A stretch of DNA of 64,000 bases from Bacteroides sp. M10 (GTDB taxonomy: Bacteria > Bacteroidota > Bacteroidia > Bacteroidales > Bacteroidaceae). The stretch is from assembly GCF_014334015.1 (NCBI RefSeq), contig NZ_CP060488.1, positions 6,681,935 through 6,745,934 on the forward strand. Reading direction: 5' to 3'. How positions within the stretch are numbered: position 1 is the first letter of the stretch; every line of letters begins with the position of its first letter. Positions 42,921 through 52,375 of the stretch are shown piece after piece. The position numbers and the translations under genes are program-made. The notes under the pieces are model-generated. The model made no database searches, was not told where the DNA came from, and saw only the letters and a list, made by a program, of their open reading frames with translations.

Positions 42921-44258
42921 ATGATTAGTTTAAACATTGAAAAGACATTTGGATTTATCTCCAAAGAAAAGGTTTTTGCTTACGAAGCTGAAGTAAAAGC
43001 CGCACAGGAAATGCTTGAAAAAGGTACAGGCAAAGGTAATGACTTTTTAGGATGGTTGCATTTGCCTTCTTCTATCACTAAAGAACACTTGGCCGACCTG
43101 AACGCTACAGCAAAAGTATTAAGAGATAACTGTGAAGTAGTAATCGTTGCCGGTATCGGTGGCAGCTATCTGGGTGCCCGTGCCGTAATCGAAGCTTTGT
43201 CTAACAGTTTCACTTGGCTGCAGGAAAAGAAAACGGCTCCTGTCATGATCTATGCAGGACACAATATCAGCGAAGATTATCTGTACGAACTGACTGAATA
43301 TCTGAAAGATAAGAAATTCGGTATCATCAATATTTCTAAATCAGGAACTACTACCGAAACTGCTCTTGCTTTCCGTTTGCTGAAAAAGCAATGTGAAGAT
43401 CAGCGCGGTAAAGAAACTGCAAAGAAAGTAATCGTTGCTGTGACGGACGCTAAAAAAGGTGCTGCCCGTGTTACAGCTGACAAAGAAGGATATAAAACAT
43501 TTATCATCCCTGACAACGTAGGCGGACGTTTCTCTGTACTGACTCCGGTTGGTTTGCTGCCTATCGCAGTAGCCGGATTTGATATCGACAAACTGGTTGC
43601 CGGTGCTGCCGATATGGAAAAAGTATGCGGATCGGACGTTGCATTTGCTGAAAACCCGGCTGCTATTTATGCTGCTACCCGCAATGAGTTGTACAGAAAT
43701 GGCAAGAAGATCGAAATCCTCGTTAACTTCTGTCCGAAACTGCACTATGTAAGCGAATGGTGGAAACAGCTTTACGGAGAATCGGAAGGAAAAGATAATA
43801 AGGGTATTTTCCCCGCATCGGTAGATTTCTCTACAGACCTTCATTCTATGGGTCAATGGATTCAGGAAGGCGAACGTTCTATCTTCGAAACTGTGATTTC
43901 AGTAGAGAAAGTGAACCACAAACTGGAAGTTCCTTCTGACGAAGCAAATCTGGACGGTTTGAACTTCTTAGCCGGCAAGCGTGTGGACGAAGTGAACAAG
44001 ATGGCCGAACTGGGAACACAGCTGGCTCACGTAGACGGTGGCGTACCTAATATGCGCATCGTACTTCCGGAATTGAGCGAATACAACATTGGTGGTCTGC
44101 TCTATTTCTTCGAAAAGGCTTGTGGTATCAGCGGTTATTTGCTGGGTGTGAACCCATTCAACCAACCGGGTGTGGAAGCATACAAAAAGAATATGTTTGC
44201 CTTGCTGGACAAACCGGGTTATGAAGAGGAATCCAAAGCGATCCGCGCAAAACTATAA
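42921..44258 (+). CDS. pgi: Glucose-6-phosphate isomerase
   Basis: Glycolytic isomerase converting glucose-6-phosphate and fructose-6-phosphate. The 445-residue protein is the short bacterial type. Visible motifs are [60 protein letters not shown], and [17 protein letters not shown] with its catalytic Lys. It completes the lysS-gpsA-pgi cluster and ends 35 bases before an intrinsic terminator. The fructose-6-phosphate from the mannan pathway upstream in the window enters metabolism at the same point. Confidence 0.98.
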   Translation: MISLNIEKTFGFISKEKVFAYEAEVKAAQEMLEKGTGKGNDFLGWLHLPSSITKEHLADLNATAKVLRDNCEVVIVAGIGGSYLGARAVIEALSNSFTWLQEKKTAPVMIYAGHNISEDYLYELTEYLKDKKFGIINISKSGTTTETALAFRLLKKQCEDQRGKETAKKVIVAVTDAKKGAARVTADKEGYKTFIIPDNVGGRFSVLTPVGLLPIAVAGFDIDKLVAGAADMEKVCGSDVAFAENPAAIYAATRNELYRNGKKIEILVNFCPKLHYVSEWWKQLYGESEGKDNKGIFPASVDFSTDLHSMGQWIQEGERSIFETVISVEKVNHKLEVPSDEANLDGLNFLAGKRVDEVNKMAELGTQLAHVDGGVPNMRIVLPELSEYNIGGLLYFFEKACGISGYLLGVNPFNQPGVEAYKKNMFALLDKPGYEEESKAIRAKL

Positions 44259-44293
44259 ATCAAGAACGTTTTATAAACGGTAAACTATAAACA

Positions 44294-44350
44294 ATGAACG
44301 GTGAACAACTATGCTATATGCATGGATTTGTTCACCGTTCATTATTTATT
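44294..44350. terminator. Terminator hairpin after pgi, ATGAACGGTGAACAA family
   Basis: ATGAACGGTGAACAA (44294-44308) pairs exactly with TTGTTCACCGTTCAT (44328-44342), followed by TATTTATTATT. Nearly the same hairpin stands at 53059-53121, so this is a repeated element used as a convergent terminator, here between pgi and the lipoprotein gene at 44358. Confidence 0.85.
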
Positions 44351-44357
44351 ATTACTC

Positions 44358-44864
44358 TTATTTATCATCTTCGGCTTTTGTCTTCAAGCCGATTTCTTCC
44401 TGTGCTCCTTCACATTCGGCTTTGGAAGAAAGATAGAACTCTAATTTTACATCACCGTTCTTATCTACTTGTTTAATGGTCGCCATAACCATAATTCTGG
44501 CCTTTGACACACCATCCTTAAAACGAAGCTGTCCTTTCTCCACATCTGTCAGATTTCCCTCTGTAGATACTTCTGTTTGCTCATAAAAGAGTTTAGTATC
44601 CACTTCATCGTCATTCTGAAGTTTAAAGGTTTTCAGTTCTGCCCCATTTCCATCCAAAAGCAGAAAGGCTTTCACTTCATCTCCCACTTTCAAGGCCGGC
44701 AATTCCTCCCTCTGATTCGCATAGTCTTTTTCATCGGAACTGGTATTTTCACCGTCCGATTCGATCTTTGCATAAAGCTTTTCTATCTTAATCACAGGAC
44801 TTTCCCCACTATTAGAGCAGGCGCCTAAAAACAATGGTAGCAACAATAATACTCTCTTTTTCAT
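44358..44864 (-). CDS. Small lipoprotein of unknown function
   Basis: Exported lipoprotein of 168 residues: signal MKKRVLLLLPLFLGACSNSG (Cys16), then an acidic domain with VGDEVKAFLLLDGNGAELKT, and FKDGVSKARIMVMATIKQVD near the C-terminus. It resembles the Bacteroides DUF5035-type lipoproteins, but I am not certain of the family. It is convergent with pgi and divergent from the lipoprotein at 45055; no operon partner. Probably attached to the inner or outer membrane; role unknown. Confidence 0.75.
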   Translation of the reverse strand: MKKRVLLLLPLFLGACSNSGESPVIKIEKLYAKIESDGENTSSDEKDYANQREELPALKVGDEVKAFLLLDGNGAELKTFKLQNDDEVDTKLFYEQTEVSTEGNLTDVEKGQLRFKDGVSKARIMVMATIKQVDKNGDVKLEFYLSSKAECEGAQEEIGLKTKAEDDK

Positions 44865-45054
44865 GCTATCGTCGAGTTTATAACGTTACAAAAATACACA
44901 TATTCTTCTAAACAGCAAATAATTATGTAGTTAATCGCTTGGGAGCATCATTTGCAACTATCTTCCCTTTCTAACTTATCTCTCATTTTTTATCGTTATC
45001 TTTGCCTCGTATACAGTTGTAGATGAAGCGAATCAAACTTAAAAAACAAATAGA

Positions 45055-45864
45055 ATGGCAGGAAATTTATTAAAGAAGTCCAGTGGACTCATGTTACTGT
45101 GTAGCGTATCATTGCTAATGATAGTCATGACCGGTTGTCAGGAAGCCAAACTCAAAACTGTAATCGGGATAGCCAACAAACAATGTCCGCTGGACATGGG
45201 AGAAGTCGGCAAGATTACCAGCATCATCTACGACGGGGATAACGTAGTGTACACTCTCAACATGAACGAGGAAATTACCAATATTAAGATTTTGAAAGAT
45301 AATCCGGAAAGCATGAAATCATCTATCAAAATGATGTTTCAAAATCCGGCTGCTGATGTAAAGGAAATGTTGAAGTTGATGGCTAAGTGTAATTCCGGAT
45401 TACACATGATATTTGTAGGGAATAAGTCGGGCGAGCAAGCGGTTTGCGAACTTACTGCCGAAGAATTGAAAGAGGTTATCAATACAAATGCCGACCCGGC
45501 ACAAAGCGGACAGACAAAGCTTGAAGCACAACTGAAAATGGCGAATCTGCAATTTCCAATGCAGGCCAGTGAAGAAGTCGTTGTCGAAAAGATCGAAAGC
45601 ATAGGTGAATCGGTTGTTTATATATGCAGTGTGGACGAGGAGTTGTGTCCTATCAGCCAGATTGAAGAAAACGCAGCCGAAGTGAAAGAGAGTATCGTGT
45701 CAACGCTGGCAAGTCAGACCGATCCTGCCACCCAGATATTCATAAAAACCTGCGTGGAGAACAATAAAAATATTACCTACAGATATATCGGCAAGGATTC
45801 CGGGAAACAATATGATGTGATTATCCCCCGGTCCGATCTAAAGAAAATGATTATAGAAAAATAA
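45055..45864 (+). CDS. Lipoprotein with two repeated domains, unknown function
   Basis: Exported protein of 269 residues; the signal ends MIVMTGCQEA (Cys28 or so). Two halves repeat the same pattern: residues about 36-140 (NKQCPLDMGEVGKITSIIYD, MHMIFVG-like LHMIFVGNKSGEQAVCEL, LTAEELKEVI) and about 155-268 (NLQFPMQASEEVVVEKIESI, NITYRYIGKDSGKQYDVIIP, SDLKKMI). So it arose by internal duplication. A -7 box TATCTTTG lies at 44997-45004. No known family; it precedes the HAD gene by 36 bases and may be co-transcribed with it. Confidence 0.8.
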   Translation: MAGNLLKKSSGLMLLCSVSLLMIVMTGCQEAKLKTVIGIANKQCPLDMGEVGKITSIIYDGDNVVYTLNMNEEITNIKILKDNPESMKSSIKMMFQNPAADVKEMLKLMAKCNSGLHMIFVGNKSGEQAVCELTAEELKEVINTNADPAQSGQTKLEAQLKMANLQFPMQASEEVVVEKIESIGESVVYICSVDEELCPISQIEENAAEVKESIVSTLASQTDPATQIFIKTCVENNKNITYRYIGKDSGKQYDVIIPRSDLKKMIIEK

Positions 45865-45900
45865 AATATTATCTTAAAAAGATTCCGCAACGTACAAAGT

Positions 45901-46584
45901 ATGAAAAAGAAACTGAAAGCCGTCCTGTTTGACATGGACGGCGTACTTTTTGACTCTATGCCTTATCATTCGGAAGCCTGGCATAAAGTAATGAAATCTC
46001 ATGGGCTCACTCTTAGTCGCGAAGAAGCATATATGCATGAAGGACGGACAGGAGCCTCTACAATCAATATTGTTTTTCAACGTGAATTGGGTAGAGAAGC
46101 CACACAGGAGGAAATAGAAAGTATCTATCAGGAGAAAAGTGTTTTGTTCAATTCATATCCTGAAGCAAAGCCTATGCCCGGTGCATGGGAGTTGCTGCAA
46201 AAAGTGAAGAAGGACGGTCTGATTCCGATGGTGGTCACCGGTTCCGGTCAGTTATCCCTGCTCGAACGGTTGGAACACCACTATCCGGGAATGTTTCATA
46301 AAGAACTGATGGTTACAGCGTTCGATGTAAAATATGGCAAACCCAATCCTGAGCCGTATTTGATGGCTTTGAAAAAAGGAGGGATCAAAGCGGATGAAGC
46401 GGTTGTAGTAGAAAACGCTCCGTTAGGAGTGGAAGCCGGACACAACGCGGGTATTTTCACCATAGCAGTCAATACGGGTCCTTTGAATGGACAAGTGTTG
46501 CTGGATGCCGGGGCTGATTTATTATTTCCATCCATGCAGGCGCTTAATGACACCTGGGACATGATGACTGAAAATGACATCTAA
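45901..46584 (+). CDS. HAD-superfamily hydrolase, beta-phosphoglucomutase/phosphatase-like
   Basis: Cytoplasmic haloacid-dehalogenase-type enzyme of 227 residues. The nucleophile motif is FDMDGVLFDSMP (Asp13, Asp15), motif II is VVTGSGQ, the Lys is in FDVKYGKPNPEPYLMALK, and motif IV is VVVENAPLGVEAGHNAG. The alpha-helical cap (about 18-85; SHGLTLSREEAYMHEGRTGA) is of the beta-phosphoglucomutase kind. The substrate is probably a sugar phosphate, but related proteins have many substrates. It lies 123 bases before fkp. Confidence 0.9.
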   Translation: MKKKLKAVLFDMDGVLFDSMPYHSEAWHKVMKSHGLTLSREEAYMHEGRTGASTINIVFQRELGREATQEEIESIYQEKSVLFNSYPEAKPMPGAWELLQKVKKDGLIPMVVTGSGQLSLLERLEHHYPGMFHKELMVTAFDVKYGKPNPEPYLMALKKGGIKADEAVVVENAPLGVEAGHNAGIFTIAVNTGPLNGQVLLDAGADLLFPSMQALNDTWDMMTENDI

Positions 46585-46706
46585 AAGCTGAAAAGAAAAT
46601 TTATTCTTCAAAACAGAAGAAAAATATTGAAAAGCAGGAATATAAATAGTATTTTTACGGGAGTTTAATTCGCTTAGATTCTATCTAAGCCAACGCAGAT
46701 TCTACT

Positions 46707-49559
46707 ATGCAAAAGTTATTATCTTTACCACCCAATTTGATCCATTGCTTCCACGAACTGGAAGAAGTTAACCATACCGATTGGTTTTGTACATCAGACC
46801 CCATAGGGAGCAAACTAGGCTCCGGCGGCGGAACTACGTGGTTATTACAAGCTTGTCATCAGGCATTTGCTCCACAAGAGTCTTTCAGCAACTGGATAGG
46901 ACATGAAAAAAGAATATTGCTCCATGCAGGCGGACAAAGCCGTCGGTTACCCAGCTACGGCCCTTCCGGCAAAATATTAACTCCTATCCCGATCTTCAGT
47001 TGGGAAAGAGGACAAAAGCTGAGACAGAATCTGTTATCATTGCAGCTCCCGCTCTATGAAAGGATTATGAATCAGGCTCCGGCGGGTCTGAATACGCTGA
47101 TTGCTAGCGGAGATGTATATATCCGTTCGGAAAAACCGCTTCAGGATATTCCGAACGCAGATGTAGTATGCTACGGACTGTGGGTGAATCCGTCATTGGC
47201 AACTCATCATGGTGTGTTTGTTTCCGACCGGAAAAAACCGGAGGTGCTCGACTTCATGTTGCAGAAACCTTCTCTGGAAGAGTTGGAAGGATTGTCGAAA
47301 ACTCATCTTTTCCTGATGGATATCGGCATCTGGATTTTGAGTGACCGCGCCATAGAAGTATTGATGAAACGGTCATTGAAAGAAGGTACGAAGGATATTA
47401 CTTATTATGACTTATACTCGGACTACGGTTTGGCTTTGGGAGAGCATCCTAAAACGGAAGATGAAGAAATCAATCAGTTGTCCGTAGCTATATTGCCGTT
47501 GCCGGGTGGAGAATTCTATCATTACGGCACAAGTCACGAACTGATTTCTTCTACTTTAGCCATACAGGATAAGGTACGGGACCAAAGAAGAATCATGCAC
47601 CGGAAAGTAAAGCCGAATCCGGCTATCTTTATACAGAATTCCATCACACAAGTGTCTCTTTCTGCCGACAACGCCAATTTATGGATTGAGAATAGCCATG
47701 TGGGAAAAGAATGGAAATTAGGTTCCCGCCAGATTATTACAGGAGTTCCTGAAAACCAGTGGAGCATCAATTTGCCGGATGGGGTTTGCATCGACATTAT
47801 TCCTATCGGTGAGAATGAGTTTGTTGCGCGTCCGTATGGATTGGATGATGTATTCAAAGGAGCGTTGGACAAAATAACGACTACTTATCTCAATGTTCCT
47901 TTCACCCGTTGGATGGAAGATAGAGGAATTACCTGGGAGGATATAAAAGGGCGTACAGATGATTTACAATCGGCATCCATCTTCCCTAAAGTGGCTTCTG
48001 TGGAAGATTTAGGCATATTAGTACGCTGGATGACCTCGGAACCACAACTGGAAGAAGGGAAAAAACGTTGGTTGAAAGCAGAGAAAGTTTCTGCAGATGA
48101 AATATCCGCAAGCGCCAACCTCAAGCGTCTTTACGAACAGCGCAATGCTTTCCGCAAGGAAAACTGGAAAGGATTGGCGGCCAATTATGAGAAGAGTGTG
48201 TTCTATCAACTCGATTTGCTGGATGCCGCAAATGAATTTGTACGTTTCAATCTGGACATGCCTGATGTCTTGAAAGAAGATGCCGCCCCCATGTTACGGA
48301 TACACAACCGGATGCTTCGTGCACGTATCATGAAACTACGTGAAGACAAGGATTGTGCCAAAGAGGAACAGGCAGCCTTTCAACTGCTTCGCGACGGTTT
48401 ATTGGGGGTAATGAGCGAACGAAAGAGCCATCCCATACTCAATGTTTATTCCGATCAAATCGTATGGGGACGCAGTCCTGTGCGTATTGATGTGGCCGGA
48501 GGATGGACGGACACACCTCCCTACTCTCTTTATTCAGGAGGAAGTGTTGTAAATCTTGCTATCGAACTGAACGGTCAACCGCCGCTACAAGTATATGTGA
48601 AACCTTGCAAGGAATATCACATCACTCTTCGCTCTATCGACATGGGTGCAATGGAAGTGATAAGGAATTACGAGGAACTGCAAGATTATAAAAAGGTAGG
48701 TTCTCCATTCTCTATCCCGAAAGCTGCCCTTACATTGGCGGGTTTTGCACCGGCATTCTCTACGGAATCTTATCCTTCTTTAGCTAAACAGCTGGAAGAT
48801 TTCGGTTCAGGAATCGAAATTACTCTGCTGGCTGCTATTCCTGCAGGTTCTGGCTTGGGAACCAGTTCCATACTGGCATCTACCGTGCTAGGAGCAATCA
48901 ATGATTTCTGCGGACTGGCTTGGGATAAAAATGATATATGTAGTTACACATTAGTATTAGAGCAGCTCCTGACCACAGGAGGAGGTTGGCAAGATCAATA
49001 TGGCGGTGTCTTTTCCGGTATTAAGTTGCTTCAATCCGAAGCAGGTTTCGAGCAGAAGCCGTTAGTACGCTGGTTACCCGATCAGCTCTTTATTCATCCT
49101 GATTACCGCGACTGTCATCTGTTATATTATACGGGAATTACTCGTACTGCTAAAAGTATTTTGGCAGAGATTGTCAGTTCCATGTTCCTCAATTCCGGTC
49201 CGCACCTAAGTTTGCTGGCCGAAATGAAAGCTCATGCAATGGATATGAGTGAAGCTATTTTACGGAGTAATTTCGAAAGTTTCGGTCGTTTAGTCGGCAA
49301 AACTTGGATACAAAACCAGGCATTAGACTGCGGGACCAATCCTCCGGCAGTAGCAGCCATTATCGAGAAAATCAAGGATTACACCTTGGGATACAAACTC
49401 CCCGGTGCAGGTGGCGGCGGTTATTTATATATGGTAGCCAAAGACCCGCAAGCAGCCGGACAAATCCGACGGATACTGACGGAACAAGCTCCTAATCCTC
49501 GTACTCGTTTTGTAGAAATGACTCTTTCTGATAAGGGACTTCAGGTTTCAAGAAGCTAA
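46707..49559 (+). CDS. fkp: Bifunctional fucokinase / L-fucose-1-phosphate guanylyltransferase (Fkp)
   Basis: Salvages free L-fucose to GDP-fucose for capsule and glycoprotein fucosylation, a Bacteroides hallmark. The 950-residue length is right. The N-terminal half is the guanylyltransferase (LLHAGGQSRRLPSYGPSGKI, residues about 71-90). The C-terminal part from about residue 585 is a GHMP kinase: SPVRIDVAGGWTDTPPYSLY, AAIPAGSGLGTSSILASTVL (ATP loop), GGGWQDQYGGVFSGIKLL and PGAGGGGYLYMVAKD. A terminator follows. Nothing is missing from the active-site motifs that I can see. Confidence 0.98.
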   Translation: MQKLLSLPPNLIHCFHELEEVNHTDWFCTSDPIGSKLGSGGGTTWLLQACHQAFAPQESFSNWIGHEKRILLHAGGQSRRLPSYGPSGKILTPIPIFSWERGQKLRQNLLSLQLPLYERIMNQAPAGLNTLIASGDVYIRSEKPLQDIPNADVVCYGLWVNPSLATHHGVFVSDRKKPEVLDFMLQKPSLEELEGLSKTHLFLMDIGIWILSDRAIEVLMKRSLKEGTKDITYYDLYSDYGLALGEHPKTEDEEINQLSVAILPLPGGEFYHYGTSHELISSTLAIQDKVRDQRRIMHRKVKPNPAIFIQNSITQVSLSADNANLWIENSHVGKEWKLGSRQIITGVPENQWSINLPDGVCIDIIPIGENEFVARPYGLDDVFKGALDKITTTYLNVPFTRWMEDRGITWEDIKGRTDDLQSASIFPKVASVEDLGILVRWMTSEPQLEEGKKRWLKAEKVSADEISASANLKRLYEQRNAFRKENWKGLAANYEKSVFYQLDLLDAANEFVRFNLDMPDVLKEDAAPMLRIHNRMLRARIMKLREDKDCAKEEQAAFQLLRDGLLGVMSERKSHPILNVYSDQIVWGRSPVRIDVAGGWTDTPPYSLYSGGSVVNLAIELNGQPPLQVYVKPCKEYHITLRSIDMGAMEVIRNYEELQDYKKVGSPFSIPKAALTLAGFAPAFSTESYPSLAKQLEDFGSGIEITLLAAIPAGSGLGTSSILASTVLGAINDFCGLAWDKNDICSYTLVLEQLLTTGGGWQDQYGGVFSGIKLLQSEAGFEQKPLVRWLPDQLFIHPDYRDCHLLYYTGITRTAKSILAEIVSSMFLNSGPHLSLLAEMKAHAMDMSEAILRSNFESFGRLVGKTWIQNQALDCGTNPPAVAAIIEKIKDYTLGYKLPGAGGGGYLYMVAKDPQAAGQIRRILTEQAPNPRTRFVEMTLSDKGLQVSRS

Positions 49560-49608
49560 AGAGAAAGTGTTACCATAAGGCCGGTCAATCATCCGGAATC
49601 ATAAAAAA

Positions 49609-49653
49609 CAAGCTTGGACAGATTCAAACGAAATGTCCAAGCTTTAATTTTTC
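49609..49653 (+). terminator. Intrinsic terminator of fkp
   Basis: AAGCTTGGACA (49609-49620) pairs with TGTCCAAGCTT (49634-49644) around a 13-base loop, followed by TAATTTTTC. It lies 50 bases after the fkp stop and also faces the small minus-strand gene at 49673. Confidence 0.82.
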
Positions 49654-49672
49654 AATGCCATAATGATCTGTT

Positions 49673-49783
49673 TTACATGTTGAGACTTGAAATAACTGTA
49701 AAGTAAATCACAATAATGATAAAGCCAATAGCTCCGATAACCAGCGCAACACTAGCCCATTTCTTTTTTCTAGCTTCTTCCAT
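49673..49783 (-). CDS. 36-residue single-pass membrane protein
   Basis: A short frame below the usual size limit: MEEARKKKWASVALVIGAIG and then FIIIVIYFTVISSLNM. A positively charged N-terminus (five Lys/Arg) precedes one hydrophobic helix of about 22 residues, so it would insert with the N-terminus inside. ATG and stop are clean and the composition is far from random. No neighbour suggests a role; convergent with fkp. Families of tiny membrane proteins like this exist in Bacteroides, but I cannot name this one. Confidence 0.6.
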   Translation of the reverse strand: MEEARKKKWASVALVIGAIGFIIIVIYFTVISSLNM

Positions 49784-50028
49784 TCTTATTTATATTTATT
49801 GGGATTAATATAATTTATCGTTAAATGTCTACATCTGGAAAGCTATGAACATACTACTACAGAATATCATTCTTTACTTTTTCATATCTACAAAGTTAGC
49901 ATTTCTCACGAGAATTTTCTTATTTAAATCAACTTTTTCATTCTATTTAGGCTAAATTATACAACTACACACAATAATATGGAACACAACAATTTACCTA
50001 TTACGACTTTTATATCATGCAAAAGTTG

Positions 50029-50036
50029 TACATTTG
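50029..50036 (+). promoter_or_regulatory. -7 box of the BRO-type gene
   Basis: TACATTTG lies 25 bases before the ATG at 50062. An unusually full Shine-Dalgarno sequence, AGGAGG (50054-50059), stands directly before the start, which is uncommon in Bacteroides and hints at a foreign gene. Confidence 0.6.
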
Positions 50037-50061
50037 CGCAAGAATCAAAACACAGGAGGCT

Positions 50062-50919
50062 ATGACTAAAAAAGATGCCATAAAAATATTCGAAGACAAA
50101 AAGATTCGTGCTGTATGGGACGATAAGAAGGAAGAGTGGTATTTCTCTATCGTAGATATCATAGCTGCGTTGACTGAAAGCAACAACCCTCAAACATATT
50201 GGCGTGTACTGAAAAAGAGACTATTAGACGAGGGAAACCAAAGCGTTACAAATTGTAACGCTTTGAAAATGCCTGCTGCAGATGGTAAAATGCGTCTGAC
50301 TGACGTGGTCACAACAGAACAGTTATTCCGCCTCATTCAATCTATTCCATCGCCTAAAGCCGAACCATTCAAAATGTGGATGGCACAGATTGCAAAAGAA
50401 CGCCTCGACGAAATGCAGGATCCCGAATTAACCATTGATAGGGCAATGATGGAGTATAAAGCACTAGGATATTCTGACAACTGGATAAACCAAAGATTGA
50501 AATCCATAGAAGTTCGAAAAGAGCTCACTGACGAATGGAAAAGAAACGGAATGCAAGAAGGTATTCAATTTGCAGCCCTAACAGACATCATATACCAAAC
50601 ATGGGCTGAAAAGTCTACGAAAGGATATAAGAAGTTCAAGGGATTAACAAAAGAAAATCTTCGCGATAACATGACAAATACCGAACTGATTCTCAACATG
50701 CTCGCAGAGGCAGCCACTACCGACTTGTCAAAAGAGAAAAATCCTTCCGGCTTTGTTGAAAACGCACAAGTAGCACACGAAGGGGGAAAAGTTGCAAAAG
50801 TTGCACGGGAGCAGCTAGAAAGCCAACTTGGGCATTCTGTCATCTCACCACTTAACGCAAAAAACATATTGCAGATTAATAATAAACCTGAAGAAGAAAA
50901 CAAAAAAGAAGATAAGTAA
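50062..50919 (+). CDS. BRO/KilA-type phage antirepressor-like protein
   Basis: Protein of 285 residues, start at the ATG at 50062 after AGGAGG. The N-terminal Bro-N domain (about 15-110) has IRAVWDDKKEEWYFSIVDII, ALTESNNPQTYWRVLKKRL and TEQLFRLIQSIPSPKAEPFK; a middle region has RLDEMQDPELTIDRAMMEYK; the C-terminal 100 residues are charged and end in a Lys/Glu-rich tail (NNKPEEENKKEDK). BRO proteins are mostly phage or mobile-element antirepressors and DNA binders, though chromosomal copies are common in Bacteroides. It lies beside the 3' end of tRNA-Arg, a typical integration site. Confidence 0.82.
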   Translation: MTKKDAIKIFEDKKIRAVWDDKKEEWYFSIVDIIAALTESNNPQTYWRVLKKRLLDEGNQSVTNCNALKMPAADGKMRLTDVVTTEQLFRLIQSIPSPKAEPFKMWMAQIAKERLDEMQDPELTIDRAMMEYKALGYSDNWINQRLKSIEVRKELTDEWKRNGMQEGIQFAALTDIIYQTWAEKSTKGYKKFKGLTKENLRDNMTNTELILNMLAEAATTDLSKEKNPSGFVENAQVAHEGGKVAKVAREQLESQLGHSVISPLNAKNILQINNKPEEENKKEDK

Positions 50920-50982
50920 ACACACCAAAGTGTAGAATACAATAATAAAAAAGCCATACTCTCTGCAAGTACGGCCTTAAAG

Positions 50983-51054
50983 TACACCCGAAGGGAATCG
51001 AACCCTTATCTGAGGTACCGGAAACCTCCATTCTATCCATTGAACTACAGGTGC
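50983..51054 (-). tRNA. tRNA-Arg (anticodon CCG)
   Basis: On the minus strand the 72-base sequence folds as a tRNA: acceptor GCACCTG/CGGGTGT, D-arm with TTCAATGGATAGAA, anticodon arm GAGGT-TTCCGGT-ACCTC whose loop holds CCG, a four-base variable loop, and T-arm AAGGG-TTCGAAT-CCCTT. CCA is not encoded. It reads the CGG codon. The rest of the 50920-51331 gap holds only an asnA -7 box (TATCTTTG, about 51299-51306). Confidence 0.96.
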
Positions 51055-51331
51055 TTATACTTATTTTATCAAATTAGAAAAAACACCTTTGTTGCTTAAA
51101 CAAGGAAGCCATTCTTTCTAAATGCGAGGACAAAAGTATAAAAAATCTTCTCATCTTCCTAATGATTCTCCTTTTTTTATAGTTCTTAAGGTACTTCCCT
51201 ATATTAGGAGACTGTTATTTTGAAATGCTTTAGAGCATTTACTTTATCAAATTGACAATCTTTTAGAGAATATCCATTACATATATCAATTTTATTCCTA
51301 TCTTTGCCGACAATTAACATTTAACAAACCT

Positions 51332-52369
51332 ATGAGTTACTTGATAAAACCTAAGAACTATAAGCCGCTACTCGACCTCAAACAGACCGAGCTGGGAATC
51401 AAGCAAATAAAAGAGTTCTTCCAATTAAACTTGTCATCCGAACTGCGCCTTAGACGTGTGACTGCCCCTCTTTTCGTATTGAAAGGAATGGGTATCAATG
51501 ATGATTTGAATGGAATAGAACGACCTGTTTCTTTCCCAATCAAAGATCTGGGCGATGCGCAAGCCGAAGTGGTTCATTCATTGGCTAAATGGAAAAGGTT
51601 GACCTTAGCTGACTATCACATCGAACCGGGATATGGTATTTATACGGATATGAATGCAATTCGGTCGGACGAAGAACTGGGCAATCTGCATTCTCTCTAC
51701 GTAGACCAATGGGACTGGGAACGTGTCATCACCAATGAAGACCGGACTGTGAACTTCCTAAAGGAAATCGTCAACCGTATTTATGCGGCTATGATCCGTA
51801 CAGAATATATGGTATATGAAATGTATCCGCAAATCAAACCTTGCCTGCCACAAAAGCTACATTTCATTCATTCAGAGGAATTGCGCCAGCTTTATCCGAA
51901 CCTGGAACCTAAATGCCGCGAGCACGCCATCTGTCAGAAATACGGAGCTGTGTTTATCATAGGAATAGGCTGTCAACTTGGTGATGGCAAGAAGCACGAC
52001 GGACGTGCACCAGACTACGATGACTACACTACCAAAGGGCTGAACGACCTGCCCGGACTGAATGGCGACCTTTTGCTGTGGGACGATGTTCTGCAACGCT
52101 CCATCGAATTGTCATCCATGGGAATCCGTGTAGATAAAGAAGCTTTGCAACGTCAGTTGAAAGAAGAAAAAGAAGAAAAAAGGCTGGAACTTTATTTCCA
52201 CAAGCGATTGATGAATGACACTCTCCCGCTATCTATCGGAGGAGGTATCGGACAGTCCCGCTTGTGTATGTTCTACCTTCGCAAAGCTCACATCGGAGAA
52301 ATACAAGCCAGTATCTGGCCCGAAGATATGCGCAAAGAATGTGAAGAACTTGATATACACCTTATATAA
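51332..52369 (+). CDS. asnA: Aspartate-ammonia ligase (asparagine synthetase A)
   Basis: ATP-dependent synthesis of asparagine from aspartate and ammonia. The 345 residues match the AsnA family length (about 330-345), a class II aminoacyl-tRNA-synthetase-like fold, with LFVLKGMGINDDLNGIERPV, EAEVVHSLAKWKR-like QAEVVHSLAKWKR, YHIEPGYGIYTDMNAIR, VDQWDWERVI and SIGGGIGQSRLCMFYLRKAH near the C-terminus. A -7 box at about 51299-51306 precedes it. Ung follows after 6 bases, so the two are co-transcribed. Confidence 0.97.
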   Translation: MSYLIKPKNYKPLLDLKQTELGIKQIKEFFQLNLSSELRLRRVTAPLFVLKGMGINDDLNGIERPVSFPIKDLGDAQAEVVHSLAKWKRLTLADYHIEPGYGIYTDMNAIRSDEELGNLHSLYVDQWDWERVITNEDRTVNFLKEIVNRIYAAMIRTEYMVYEMYPQIKPCLPQKLHFIHSEELRQLYPNLEPKCREHAICQKYGAVFIIGIGCQLGDGKKHDGRAPDYDDYTTKGLNDLPGLNGDLLLWDDVLQRSIELSSMGIRVDKEALQRQLKEEKEEKRLELYFHKRLMNDTLPLSIGGGIGQSRLCMFYLRKAHIGEIQASIWPEDMRKECEELDIHLI

Positions 52370-52375
52370 TAGACT

